DNA of 64,000 nt, taken from the NCBI RefSeq assembly GCF_034347405.1, contig NZ_CP133778.1, positions 2,108,001-2,172,000 of the forward strand, in the 5' to 3' direction. The notes beneath the pieces were generated by a model. That model was not told the DNA's origin. It was given only the letters and a program-made list of their open reading frames with translations, and did no database searches. Below, in pieces: positions 16,222-24,474 of this stretch (its first letter is position 1; the number at the start of each line of letters is the position of its first letter). Made by a program: the position numbers and the translations under genes. The DNA comes from Pseudomonas sp. CCC3.1. Lineage in GTDB: Bacteria; Pseudomonadota; Gammaproteobacteria; Pseudomonadales; Pseudomonadaceae.

Positions 16222-17749
16222 ACCTGTCAAATTGCGCCGCTATCAGGCGGCTGTCTGGGACGAGCCGGTGGTCATGACCTTGTCCCGTCCGGGGCGGCGC
16301 GGCGTGGTCTTTGCGGCGCCCAGTGTGCCGTGTGACCTGAGTGCGATCCCGGCAGCGATGCGTCGTAAAGCCGTGCCGCAACTGCCGCAAATGTCCGAGC
16401 CTGATGTGCTGCGCCACTATCTGCATCTGTCGCAGCAGACCTTGGGCATGATGGGGATTTCGCTGTTTGGCACCTGCACCATGAAGTACAACGCACGCGT
16501 CAATGAGGCGATTACTGCACGTGACGACGTGGCGCAACTGCACCCGCGCCAGCCCGATTCGACGTTACAGGGTTCGCTGCAAATCATGCATAACCTGGAC
16601 CTGAACCTGCGTGCGCTGTCGGGCATGGACCGTTTTGTGTTTCAGGCGGCGGGTGGCGCCGATGCGGCCTTTTTGCACGTGTGCGTGACCCGTGCTTATC
16701 ACGCAGCGCGCGGCGAACTGGACACCCGAGACGAAATCATCACCTCGATCCAGTCGCACCCGTGCAACCCGGCGACGGCCGCCACGGCGGGTTTCAAAAT
16801 CATCACGTTGCCGTTGGAAGAAAACGGCTATCCCTCGCTCGATGCGCTCAAGGCGGCCGTGTCGTCGCGCACGGCGGCGCTGATGATCAATAACCCGGAC
16901 GACATGGGCATCTACAATCCGGACATTGCCGAATGGGTGCGGGTGGTCAAAGAGGCGGGAGGTTTGTGCTTCTACGATCACGCGAACTTCAACGGAGTGA
17001 TGAGCAAAGTGCGGGCCCGTGACCTGGGCTTTGATGCGTGCATGTTCATGCTGCACAAAACCTTCGGTGCGCCCAAGGGCGGTGGCGGCCCGGCGGTGGG
17101 GGCTTATGGTTGCAGTGAAGAATTGATTCCCTATCTGCCCGGCCCGTTGTTGGTGCAAGAACCGGAAGGGTTTCGGCTAGAGGCGGGCACTGAGCTGGGC
17201 ATTGGCCGGGTGCGCGAGTTTTTGGGCAATATGCCGCAGGTGATCAAGGCCTACGCCTGGGTGCGGGCCATGGGGATCGAAGGCATTGCCGAGGCCTCGG
17301 ACCTGTCGGTGCTGGCCAACAACTACATGGGCAAAAAGCTCAGCGAGATTCGCGGGGTGACGTGTTCGCATCCGCAGGTCAAGGCATGGCGTCTGGAAAT
17401 GACCCGCTATAGCCTTGAAGTGCTGGAGCGCGAAACAGGAATCAGCGCTTACGATGTGCAGAACCGGATGGTTGATTACGGGGTTGATGCCTTTTGGTTG
17501 GCGCACGAACCTTGGGTGATCGCTCAGCCGTTTACACCTGAGGCGGGCGAGATGTGGTCCAAGGAAGACATCGATTACTGGATCGCGGTGCTGGCGCAGG
17601 TGTGCCAGGAAGCCTACGACACCCCCGAACTGGTGCGCACTGCGCCGCACAATCATCCGATCGGGCGCCTCGACACGGGTCCGCTGGAAGACCCGGCACG
17701 CTGGGCGACGACGTGGCGTGCCTACCGGCGCAAGCACCCCGACGCCTGA
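16214..17749 (+). CDS. GcvPB-like protein (glycine decarboxylase subunit 2 paralogue)
   Basis: 511-residue PLP-dependent partner of the GcvPA-like protein. The PLP lysine is in MLHKTFGAPKGGGGPA; canonical subunits read LHKTF followed by a TPHGGGGPG-like loop, so the His-to-Lys and Gly-to-Ala changes in the glycine-rich loop mark divergence. QSHPCNPATAATAGF, INNPDDMGIYN and CFYDHANFNGVMSK are other family segments. The gene starts inside the end of its partner (8-base overlap, GAGGT ribosome site), implying coupled translation. It converges with the aminotransferase gene at a terminator. In the glycine cleavage system this subunit decarboxylates glycine and loads the methylamine on lipoyl-GcvH; without GcvH here, another amine or carrier should be considered. 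Confidence 0.8.
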   Translation: MNEPVKLRRYQAAVWDEPVVMTLSRPGRRGVVFAAPSVPCDLSAIPAAMRRKAVPQLPQMSEPDVLRHYLHLSQQTLGMMGISLFGTCTMKYNARVNEAITARDDVAQLHPRQPDSTLQGSLQIMHNLDLNLRALSGMDRFVFQAAGGADAAFLHVCVTRAYHAARGELDTRDEIITSIQSHPCNPATAATAGFKIITLPLEENGYPSLDALKAAVSSRTAALMINNPDDMGIYNPDIAEWVRVVKEAGGLCFYDHANFNGVMSKVRARDLGFDACMFMLHKTFGAPKGGGGPAVGAYGCSEELIPYLPGPLLVQEPEGFRLEAGTELGIGRVREFLGNMPQVIKAYAWVRAMGIEGIAEASDLSVLANNYMGKKLSEIRGVTCSHPQVKAWRLEMTRYSLEVLERETGISAYDVQNRMVDYGVDAFWLAHEPWVIAQPFTPEAGEMWSKEDIDYWIAVLAQVCQEAYDTPELVRTAPHNHPIGRLDTGPLEDPARWATTWRAYRRKHPDA

Positions 17750-17750
17750 T

Positions 17751-17784
17751 AAAAAAGCCACCGGCGCGAGGTGCGTCGGTGGCT
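17751..17784 (-). terminator. Intrinsic terminator of the aminotransferase gene
   Basis: AGCCACCG (17756-17763) pairs with CGGTGGCT (17777-17784) around a 13-nt loop, and six A residues at 17751-17756 give a T run when read on the minus strand. It lies 8 bases past the aminotransferase stop, as expected for a rho-independent terminator, between two convergent genes. Confidence 0.75.
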
Positions 17785-17792
17785 CCGGGGTT

Positions 17793-19196
17793 TCAGCCTT
17801 TCCAGTGGCCTTCGGCGTGCAACTGGGTGAAGACCTTGTCCACGGCGCGACGGGCGCGCGCGACCATTTCGGCCACTTCTTCCTCGCTGATAACAAACGG
17901 CGGCGAGAAGGAAATCGAATCGCCCTGAGGCAAGGCGCGGGTGATCAGGCCTTCTTCCAGTGCGGCGCGAGCAATGCGCGGCGCGACCTTGAGGGCCGGA
18001 TCGAACGGAGTGGCCGGATCGCGGCGGGCCACAAACTCCACCGCGCCCATCAGTCCGACGCCACGTATTTCACCGACGGCAGGGTGATCGGCGAAGGTCT
18101 CGCGCAGCAGCCGATGCATCAGCTCACCACGCGCCGCGGCTTGCGCCACCAGGCCTTCGTCTTCAATGATTTGCAGGTTGGTCAAGGCCACCGCAGCAGC
18201 CAGCGGGTGGGCGCTGTAGGTGTAGCCGTGGGCGAAGGCGCCGTATTTTTCGCCGCCCAGCAGCAGGCCTTGCCAGATTTTCTCGGAAATGATGCACGCC
18301 GACAGCGGCACGTAGGCTGAGGTGATGCCCTTGGCGACGGTCATCAGATCGGGGCGCATGCCCATTTTTTCGCTGCCGAACTGGGTGCCCAGGCGACCGA
18401 AACCGCAGATCACTTCATCGGCAATCAGCAGCACGTCGTACTTGTCGAGTACAGCTTGCATCGCCGGGTAGTAACCGGCTGGCGGCACGATCACGCCACC
18501 GGCGCCCATGACGGGCTCCATGATCATCGCGGCCACGGTGTCCGGGCCTTCGGCCAGGATCAGGTTTTCCAGGTCAGCCGCCAGGCGTGCGACAAAGGCC
18601 GCGTCGCTTTGTCCGGCTTCGGCTTGCCACAAGCGGTGCGGGGCGGTGGTGTGGCGGATAAACGGCAGCGGCAGGTCAAAGCCTGCGTGCATGCCCGGCA
18701 AGCCGGTGAGGCCCGCCGCTACCACCGTCACGCCGTGATAACCGCGATTGCGCGCGATGATTTTCTTTTTCTGCGGCAGGCCGCGGGCGTTGTTGTAGTA
18801 CCACACCAGCTTGACTTGGGTGTCGTTGGCGTCGGAGCCGGAGTTGCCAAAAAACACCTTGGACATCGGCACCGGCGACAGCTGGATCAGCTTCTCGGCC
18901 AGCAGGATTGGCGTGTCGGTGGCCATCGACGAGAACGAGTGGTAGTAGGGCAGGCGCAACGCCTGGGCATGCAGGGTGTCGGCGATTTCCTGGCGACCGT
19001 ACCCGACGTTGACGCACCACAGGCCCGCCATCGAATCGATGTAGCGCCGCCCGTGGCTGTCTTCCAGCCAGACGCCTTCGCCCTTGGTCATCACCAGGGG
19101 GCCGTTGCGTTCGTGCTCGGCGAGCGCGGTAAACGGGTGCAGAAAATAACGCCGGTCCAAGTCATGCAGATCGGTCGTTGGAGTATGTGGGTCCAT
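17793..19196 (-). CDS. Class III aminotransferase (omega-amino acid:pyruvate type)
   Basis: 467-residue PLP enzyme moving an amino group from an omega-amine or beta/gamma-amino acid to a keto acid, usually pyruvate. Seen are YIDSMAGLWCVNVGYG, GNSGSDANDTQVKL (cofactor phosphate binding), ARNRGYHGVTV, LIADEVICGFGR with the cofactor Asp, and TVAKGITSAYVPLSA with the PLP lysine. It resembles SpuC and beta-alanine:pyruvate transaminases. ATG 19196 has AGGAGAAACC immediately upstream and is preferred to a longer frame from 19244. It is divergent from the GabD-like gene across a region with TTGTGCG sites; together they would convert an omega-amine to a carboxylate, e.g. GABA or a polyamine product to succinate. 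Confidence 0.9.
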   Translation of the reverse strand: MDPHTPTTDLHDLDRRYFLHPFTALAEHERNGPLVMTKGEGVWLEDSHGRRYIDSMAGLWCVNVGYGRQEIADTLHAQALRLPYYHSFSSMATDTPILLAEKLIQLSPVPMSKVFFGNSGSDANDTQVKLVWYYNNARGLPQKKKIIARNRGYHGVTVVAAGLTGLPGMHAGFDLPLPFIRHTTAPHRLWQAEAGQSDAAFVARLAADLENLILAEGPDTVAAMIMEPVMGAGGVIVPPAGYYPAMQAVLDKYDVLLIADEVICGFGRLGTQFGSEKMGMRPDLMTVAKGITSAYVPLSACIISEKIWQGLLLGGEKYGAFAHGYTYSAHPLAAAVALTNLQIIEDEGLVAQAAARGELMHRLLRETFADHPAVGEIRGVGLMGAVEFVARRDPATPFDPALKVAPRIARAALEEGLITRALPQGDSISFSPPFVISEEEVAEMVARARRAVDKVFTQLHAEGHWKG

Positions 19197-19233
19197 GGTT
19201 TCTCCTGTGGCAAGCCTGGTGTTTGGTTGATTA

Positions 19234-19275
19234 TTTGTGCGCATTGCGGTGATATGGGCGTTGTGCGAACATAAA
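19234..19275. promoter_or_regulatory. Candidate IclR operators in the aminotransferase/GabD divergent region
   Basis: TTTGTGCGCATT (19234-19245) and TTGTGCGAACATAAA (19261-19275) are 16 bases apart. The 11-mer GCGAACATAAA at 19265-19275 recurs exactly at 27734-27744 before the DapA-like gene, at nearly the same distance from the start codon (34 and 39 bases). Confidence 0.55.
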
Positions 19276-19309
19276 TCTACACCTTAATTCCGCAACGAGG
19301 AAACAAATC

Positions 19310-20767
19310 ATGCTGAACTTGAAAGACCCTTCACTGCTCAAGCAAGCGATCTTCGTCAATGGTGCATGGTCGGTTCCCCAGGACTGTGGCTGGATTGAGG
19401 TGACTAACCCCAGTACCGGTGAGTTAGTAGGCCGAGTGCCTAAAGCTGGGCGCAAAGAGACTGTCGAGGCCATTGAAGGGGCGGAGCAGGCGTTTCGGTT
19501 GTGGGCGGCGCGTACGGCCAGCGAGCGGGCAAAAATAGTCAAGCGCTGGTACGAGCTGATTGTTGAAAACGTCGATGACCTGGCGTTGATCCTGACCGCG
19601 GAACAAGGCAAGCCGTTGGCCGAAGCCAAGGGTGAGATCCTGTACGGCGCGGCGTTTTTCGAGTGGTTCGCCGAAGAGGCCAAGCGGGTTTATGGCGAAG
19701 TCATGCCTGCGGCCCAGCCGGGCCAGCGTTTGCTGGTACTGCGCCAGCCAATCGGCGTGTGCGCGGCGATCACGCCGTGGAACTTCCCGATGGCGATGAT
19801 CCCGCGCAAGGCCGGTCCGGCGATTGCGGCCGGTTGCAGCATGGTGCTCAAACCTGCCAGCGCGACCCCGTTTTCGGCGTTGGCGCTGGCCGAGTTGGGT
19901 CAGCGTGCCGGGCTGCCTGCCGGAGTATTCAGTGTGGTGACGGGTGCGGCCGGGGAGGTCGGTGACGAGCTGTCGACCCATCCGCTGGTGCGTAAAGTCA
20001 CCTTCACCGGGTCTACCGAGGTGGGCCGTTCATTGATGGCCAAAGCGGCCGGGACCATTAAAAAAGTCGCGCTGGAGTTGGGCGGTAATGCGCCGTTGAT
20101 CATTTTTGATGACGCTGACATCGACATTGCCGTCAGCGGCGCCATCGCCTCAAAATTCCGCAACATGGGCCAGACCTGCGTTTGCGCCAACCGCATCTAT
20201 GTACAGAGTGGGATTCATGACCGCTTTGTCGAGCGTTTCGCGGCAGCGGTGGCGGCATTGAAAGTGGGGGACGGACAGGCCGAGGGCGTTCAGCAAGGGC
20301 CGCTGATCGACGAAGCCGCGGTGCGTAAAGTCCAGCAGCACATCGATGATGCGCTGGCACTGGGTGCGCGGATCGTCACCGGGGGGCATCGTCATGCCTT
20401 GGGCCAAACCTTTTTCGAGCCGACAGTGCTTGCGGATGTCACCGCGCAGATGCGCATTGCGGTGGAAGAAACCTTTGGTCCGGTGGCGCCGGTGTTTCGT
20501 TTTGAAACAGAAGCTGAAGTCATTGCGGCTGCCAATGACACTGAGTTTGGCCTCGCGGCGTATTTCTTTACCCGAGATAACGCGCGTGTGTGGCGAGTCA
20601 GTGAGGCGCTGGAAGTAGGGATTGTCGGGGTTAATACCGGCGCCACTTCTTATGAGGGTGCTCCGTTCGGCGGCGTGAAGTCATCGGGCATTGGCCGTGA
20701 AGGGTCGCACCATGCCATCGAGGAGTTCACCGAACTAAAATACGTATGCGTTGCTCAGGTGAGCTGA
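19310..20767 (+). CDS. NAD(P)-dependent semialdehyde dehydrogenase, GabD-like
   Basis: 485-residue aldehyde dehydrogenase nearly colinear with E. coli GabD. Landmarks are EQGKPLAEAKGEI, ITPWNFPMAMI, FTGSTEVGR, LELGGNAPLIIFDDAD with the general-base Glu, KFRNMGQTCVCANR with the catalytic Cys, EETFGPVAP and PFGGVKSSGIGREGS. It oxidises succinate semialdehyde or a near relative to the acid. The ATG has GAGGAAAC upstream. It is divergent from the aminotransferase that could supply its aldehyde and is followed by an IclR gene 63 bases on. A housekeeping gabD usually lies with gabT, so this is probably a pathway-specific paralogue; glutarate or 2-oxoglutarate semialdehyde are alternative substrates. 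Confidence 0.9.
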   Translation: MLNLKDPSLLKQAIFVNGAWSVPQDCGWIEVTNPSTGELVGRVPKAGRKETVEAIEGAEQAFRLWAARTASERAKIVKRWYELIVENVDDLALILTAEQGKPLAEAKGEILYGAAFFEWFAEEAKRVYGEVMPAAQPGQRLLVLRQPIGVCAAITPWNFPMAMIPRKAGPAIAAGCSMVLKPASATPFSALALAELGQRAGLPAGVFSVVTGAAGEVGDELSTHPLVRKVTFTGSTEVGRSLMAKAAGTIKKVALELGGNAPLIIFDDADIDIAVSGAIASKFRNMGQTCVCANRIYVQSGIHDRFVERFAAAVAALKVGDGQAEGVQQGPLIDEAAVRKVQQHIDDALALGARIVTGGHRHALGQTFFEPTVLADVTAQMRIAVEETFGPVAPVFRFETEAEVIAAANDTEFGLAAYFFTRDNARVWRVSEALEVGIVGVNTGATSYEGAPFGGVKSSGIGREGSHHAIEEFTELKYVCVAQVS

Positions 20768-20787
20768 TATATTCCGGCCTAAACTTC

Positions 20788-20804
20788 TGTGCGCACGTCG
20801 CACA
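20788..20804. promoter_or_regulatory. Palindrome before the IclR gene
   Basis: TGTGCG (20788-20793) and CGCACA (20799-20804) form a 6-5-6 inverted repeat just upstream of the IclR start, with the same TGTGCG half-site seen at other promoters of the island. It fits an autoregulatory operator. Confidence 0.45.
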
Positions 20805-20830
20805 GACTTTCTCAAGGAATGGTGTCAAAA

Positions 20831-21625
20831 ATGCTCGATACAGACGCTCCGATCGACGATTTAGAGAACCGTGATCGCGATTACGTGGGATCTTTTGCCC
20901 GTGGTCTTGAGGTCATCAAGACCTTCACTCGGCACACGCCACGCCGCACGCTCAGCGAAGTCGCTGAAGCCAGCGGCATGAGCCGGGCGACTGCGCGGCG
21001 GTTTCTGCTGACCCTGGTGCGCGAAGGCTATGCCGAGACCGATGGCAAGTATTTCAGCCTCAAGCCGAAGATCCTCGAGATCGGCTTTTCTGCCTTGTCC
21101 TCGATGAACATCTGGGATGTCGCGCAGCCGATCATGAGCGCCTTGTCCGACCGCTTGCAGGAGTCCTGCTTCGCTGCCGTGCTGGATGGTGATGGAGTGA
21201 TTTACGTGGCGCGGGCCAACTCGACGCGGGTGGTCAATATCAGCATTTCGATTGGCAGCCGTTCACCGGCGCATTCTGTTTCGACTGGGCGGGTGTTGCT
21301 CGCGGCACTGCCAGAGGCCGAGTTGCAGGAGTACCTGGACAAGACCACGTTGACCAAATTCACCCAGCACACCGTGACGTCCAAGGTGAAGCTGCGAGAG
21401 CTGATCAATGAAACCCGTTTGCGCGGCTGGTCGATTGTCGATCAAGAACTGGAGATCAGCCTGCGTTCCATCTCGGTGCCGATTCGTGATCGCGAGGGGC
21501 GGGTGGTGGCGGCACTTAATGTGCCTTGCCCCACTGAGCGTGTGACCCTGCAAGACATGAGCACACGGATTCTTTCCGAGCTGCTGGAAGCTTCAAAAAA
21601 TATTACTCAGGCGTTGCAAGGCTAG
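20831..21625 (+). CDS. IclR-family transcriptional regulator
   Basis: 264-residue regulator with a winged helix (FARGLEVIKTFTR, MSRATARRFLLTLVREGY, YFSLKPKILEIGFS; about residues 20-90) and an IclR effector domain (SIGSRSPAHSVSTGRVLLA, VDQELEISLRSISVP). It is close to PcaR in layout but sits in a different catabolic context. The start is uncertain: ATG 20831 has AAGGA 12 nt upstream; ATG 20819 and GTG 20789 are in frame, but the first touches its ribosome site and the second overlaps a palindrome. It is flanked by promoters carrying GCGAAC/TTGTGCG palindromes and is the only local regulator in 12612-31777, so it probably governs the whole island. Confidence 0.88.
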   Translation: MLDTDAPIDDLENRDRDYVGSFARGLEVIKTFTRHTPRRTLSEVAEASGMSRATARRFLLTLVREGYAETDGKYFSLKPKILEIGFSALSSMNIWDVAQPIMSALSDRLQESCFAAVLDGDGVIYVARANSTRVVNISISIGSRSPAHSVSTGRVLLAALPEAELQEYLDKTTLTKFTQHTVTSKVKLRELINETRLRGWSIVDQELEISLRSISVPIRDREGRVVAALNVPCPTERVTLQDMSTRILSELLEASKNITQALQG

Positions 21626-21734
21626 CGTTTTTGCCGGGCCGCCACTGAATAAGCTGCGCTCTGATCGACGGATCGAGCGCATTTTTTTTGCCTGCCATTT
21701 CGCTTGAAGTACTGTTACAAATTCCTTCGAAAAC

Positions 21735-21771
21735 ATTGCGAACACTAGTTTGCAATGCGCACAATTGTGCG
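21735..21771. promoter_or_regulatory. Double palindrome, candidate IclR operator
   Basis: Two adjoining palindromes. ATTGCGAAC-ACTA-GTTTGCAAT at 21735-21756 has 8 of 9 arm positions paired. CGCACAATTGTGCG at 21758-21771 is a perfect 14-bp palindrome. They lie about 55 to 90 bases before the small frame at 21826 and upstream of the SDR and ABC genes, and are the strongest form of the motif in the island. Confidence 0.65.
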
Positions 21772-21825
21772 ATAAGTTACCTGCCACATCGATAACAAAA
21801 AACATTAAACGATGGAGTAGCACTT

Positions 21826-21948
21826 ATGAACGTTGCACCTGCGCGGGTCTTTGCGTCTGCGCCTCCTCTCGCCCTTTGGGCCCTGTCTCGACGTTTGCAT
21901 GCCGGTAACGGCTGCGCGTTATTTCACCTGGATTTCGGCGGTCGGTAA
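21826..21948 (+). CDS. Possible small ORF (leader peptide or gene remnant)
   Basis: 40-codon frame starting at ATG 21826 with GGAG 8 nt upstream, placed directly after the double palindrome at 21735-21771, so it is the first frame of the transcript. The peptide is rich in Ala, Leu and Arg and matches no family I know. The next 68 bases up to the SDR start hold no frame. It may be a translated leader or the 5' remnant of a gene deleted ahead of the SDR. Weak support. Confidence 0.25.
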   Translation: MNVAPARVFASAPPLALWALSRRLHAGNGCALFHLDFGGR

Positions 21949-22016
21949 TTCGACCAGAAGCACTTTTGCCTGCGCGTTGGCATTGTCGATGCAAGGGCTA
22001 CTTCGTGGAGTCTCGA

Positions 22017-22784
22017 ATGTTTGACCTTAAAGGTAAGACGTTGCTTGTGACAGGCGCATCCAAAGGTATCGGCGCAGCGATTGCGACGGCCCTGGGTGAG
22101 GCCGGCGCGCGCGTTATTGCGCATTACGGCGGTGACCGCAACGGGGCTGAGCAGGCGCTCGCCACTGTGCCCCAAGCCAACAAGCTGTTTTTGCAGGCCG
22201 ACCTGCATGACTTGGCCGCTGTCGAGCAGCTGTGGGATCAGGCGCAAGCCTGGCAGGGACGTATTGATGGTTTCGTCAATAACGCGGCAATCATGCGCTG
22301 GCACGGCGGGTTCGCAGTGGATGATCAAACCTGGGACGGCGTCTGGGAGGAGACCCTCAGCGTTAATGTGCTGGCGCCAGCACGGCTGATCCGGCGCGCA
22401 GTGAAGCATTTTCAGGCCAATGGTGGGGGCATTCTGATCACGATTTCCAGCTGGGCTGCGCAGCGCGGCGTCACTAACCCCGACACCATCGCTTACGCCG
22501 CTTCCAAGGCTGCCGTGCGCTCGATGACCCAGACGGTGGCGCGTGCTTATGCCAAGCAGGGGATTGTTGCTTATATCGTGGCGCCAGGCGTGGTGCGCAC
22601 GCAGATGTCTGAATCGTTCGCCCAAACCCAGGGAGGTGAGGCGCAAGTGACTGCGCAACTGGCCATGGGGGAATGGGTGCCACCCGACGATATCGCAGCG
22701 TTAGTGGCGTTCCTGGCCAGCGGCCGATCGAAGCACCTGAGTGGTGCAACGCTGGATGTAAACGGCGCCAGTTACGTGCGTTGA
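22017..22784 (+). CDS. SDR-family oxidoreductase
   Basis: 255-residue NAD(P)-dependent short-chain dehydrogenase of the FabG-like classical type. TGASKGIG (about residues 12-19) binds the cofactor, NNAA at about 87-90 stabilises the core, the catalytic Ser is in ISSWAAQ and the YxxxK pair is YAASK; the C-terminus has GATLDVNGASYVR. The usual frame extends to 21966, but ATG 22017 has GTGGAG 6 nt upstream and begins at the family start. It precedes the ABC importer by 142 bases. It presumably interconverts a hydroxyl and a ketone of the imported compound. Confidence 0.88.
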   Translation: MFDLKGKTLLVTGASKGIGAAIATALGEAGARVIAHYGGDRNGAEQALATVPQANKLFLQADLHDLAAVEQLWDQAQAWQGRIDGFVNNAAIMRWHGGFAVDDQTWDGVWEETLSVNVLAPARLIRRAVKHFQANGGGILITISSWAAQRGVTNPDTIAYAASKAAVRSMTQTVARAYAKQGIVAYIVAPGVVRTQMSESFAQTQGGEAQVTAQLAMGEWVPPDDIAALVAFLASGRSKHLSGATLDVNGASYVR

Positions 22785-22926
22785 TCGCTTTTATCGAATC
22801 CTTAAAGTGCGCCATGCGGTTAATTGTTCGTATGGAGAATAAATTTATTGACACAGATGCAATGAAGTCAGACATTGAGATTCCAGCCCGCGCTGGCGTC
22901 GCCTGTCAACCACTCAGGAGTTTCAC

Positions 22927-23733
22927 ATGCTTAAAATGAAAGCTGTCATTCTCTCGCTGGCCGTCGCTGTGGCGGCCGTGTCCGGCGCCGTGCAAGCACG
23001 CAGCCTCGATGCAATCATCCAGAGCGGCACCTTGCGTGTCGGGGTTAACCCGAACTTCCCGCCGATGAGTTCTTACAACGACAAGAACGAACTGGTGGGC
23101 TTCGACATCGACGCTGCCAACGAAATTGCCCGCAACCTCAACGTCAAGACTGAGTTTGTGCCGACCGAAAGCGCGCAGCGTGTGCCGTTTTTGCAATCAG
23201 ACCGTATCGACATTTCGCTGGGCGCCCTGACGCGTAACTCCGAGCGCGCCAAATTGATCGATTTCACCGTGCCGCTGCACACCGAAACAATGGCGGTGCT
23301 GACCACCGACAAACTCAAGGTTGATAACTGGAAGCAGCTTGATAACCCGGACGTCAAGCTGGTCAACATGCGCGGCAACTGGTCAGTCGACTACCTGAAA
23401 AAAGAGCTGCCCAAGGCCAACGTCCTGTTGGTCGAAACCATTGCTGACACCGTACGTGCAGTGGCCCAGGGGCGTGGCGATGCAATTGTCGAGAACATCG
23501 ACTTCTTCATGAACTTCACCAAGAACTATCCCAATGTTAACTGGCGTGTCCTCAAGGACCCGATTTCGGTGGGTTACGACTGTATCGGGGTGGCCAAAAA
23601 CAGCACGGGGCTGCGCGACTACCTGAACGTCGTGCTCTATGAGATGCACAGCAACGGCTTCGTCAATACCGCGTGGCAGAAAGCATACGGCTCACCGATG
23701 CTCAAACCTGTGGACGCCAACCCGTACTTTTAA
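22927..23733 (+). CDS. ABC transporter substrate-binding protein, polar amino acid (HisJ) family
   Basis: 268-residue periplasmic binding protein. A Sec signal (basic MLKMK, hydrophobic run, cut after VQA near residue 24) is followed by the SBP_bac_3 fold: SGTLRVGVNPNFPPMS, FDIDAANEIAR, ISLGALTRNSERAKLIDFT and the hinge region. The arginine in LTRNSERA is where amino-acid binders usually hold the ligand carboxylate. AGGAG lies 6 nt before ATG. First of four genes that build a complete importer; the close linkage to HcnB/HcnC-like oxidases recalls opine transport-oxidation loci, so a secondary-amine acid is a fair guess for the ligand. Confidence 0.92.
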   Translation: MLKMKAVILSLAVAVAAVSGAVQARSLDAIIQSGTLRVGVNPNFPPMSSYNDKNELVGFDIDAANEIARNLNVKTEFVPTESAQRVPFLQSDRIDISLGALTRNSERAKLIDFTVPLHTETMAVLTTDKLKVDNWKQLDNPDVKLVNMRGNWSVDYLKKELPKANVLLVETIADTVRAVAQGRGDAIVENIDFFMNFTKNYPNVNWRVLKDPISVGYDCIGVAKNSTGLRDYLNVVLYEMHSNGFVNTAWQKAYGSPMLKPVDANPYF

Positions 23734-23799
23734 CTCCCGTCAGCCCCCTGCGCAGCCTGATGGTTGGACAGGGGGTGGCGTAAAAAAACGGATAGCCTC

Positions 23800-24474
23800 G
23801 TGGACTACACCTTTCAGTTCTCCAACGTGATCGAGAAACTCCCCTACTTGTTGGGCGGGGCGGTACTGACGCTGGAAATCGCGTTTATTTCGTTCTGGCT
23901 CGGGTCGGCGATCGGTCTGGCGGGTGCCATGGCCAAGTTGCATGGCGGGCGCCTGCTGCGCTCCATCGTCAGCGTCTACATCACGTTGTTCACCAACACC
24001 CCGGCACTGGTGCAGATCTTCTTCCTGTTCTATGCCTTGCCGGATGTCGGCATTGTGCTGGACCCGATGACGGCCGTGCTGATTGGCCTGACGCTCAACT
24101 CGGGTGCCTACCTGATTGACATCCTGCGTTCGGGGGTCGAATCGGTGCGCAAAGCCGAGATCGAAACCGCCGTGACCCTGGGCATGTCCGGGTTGCAAAC
24201 CGTGCGTTACGTGATCTTGCCGCACATTGCCAAGACCATTTACGCGCCGCTGTGCAACTTCTTTGTCTGGCTGGTGCTGGGCAGCTCCATCGGCGCCATT
24301 TTCGGGGTCGAGGAACTGACTGGCCGGGCCATCAATATCTCGACCGCCAACCTGCGAACCATTGAAACCTTCTCGGTGGTGGCGGCGATCTACGTGGCAT
24401 TGACCTTTATTGCGTCGATTGCCTTGGGGCTGGTTGGCCGTCACCTGTTTCGCGCAAAAATCAAGGTGTTCTGA
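23800..24474 (+). CDS. ABC transporter permease, polar amino acid (HisM/HisQ) family
   Basis: 224-residue inner-membrane protein with about five hydrophobic segments. The permease signature that docks to the ATPase is VESVRKAEIETAVTLGMSG followed by ILPHIAKTIYAPL. A GTG start at 23800 is preferred because the mature family starts at this point; the frame is open from TTG 23764 but that leader is polar and has no ribosome site. The stop codon overlaps the next ATG by one base, showing coupling with the second permease. Confidence 0.88.
   Translation: MDYTFQFSNVIEKLPYLLGGAVLTLEIAFISFWLGSAIGLAGAMAKLHGGRLLRSIVSVYITLFTNTPALVQIFFLFYALPDVGIVLDPMTAVLIGLTLNSGAYLIDILRSGVESVRKAEIETAVTLGMSGLQTVRYVILPHIAKTIYAPLCNFFVWLVLGSSIGAIFGVEELTGRAINISTANLRTIETFSVVAAIYVALTFIASIALGLVGRHLFRAKIKVF

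Noticed and set aside
14812..17749. Complete glycine cleavage system
   Set aside because: No gcvH, gcvT or lipoyl-related gene is found in the window, and the active-site loop departs from canonical GcvPB.
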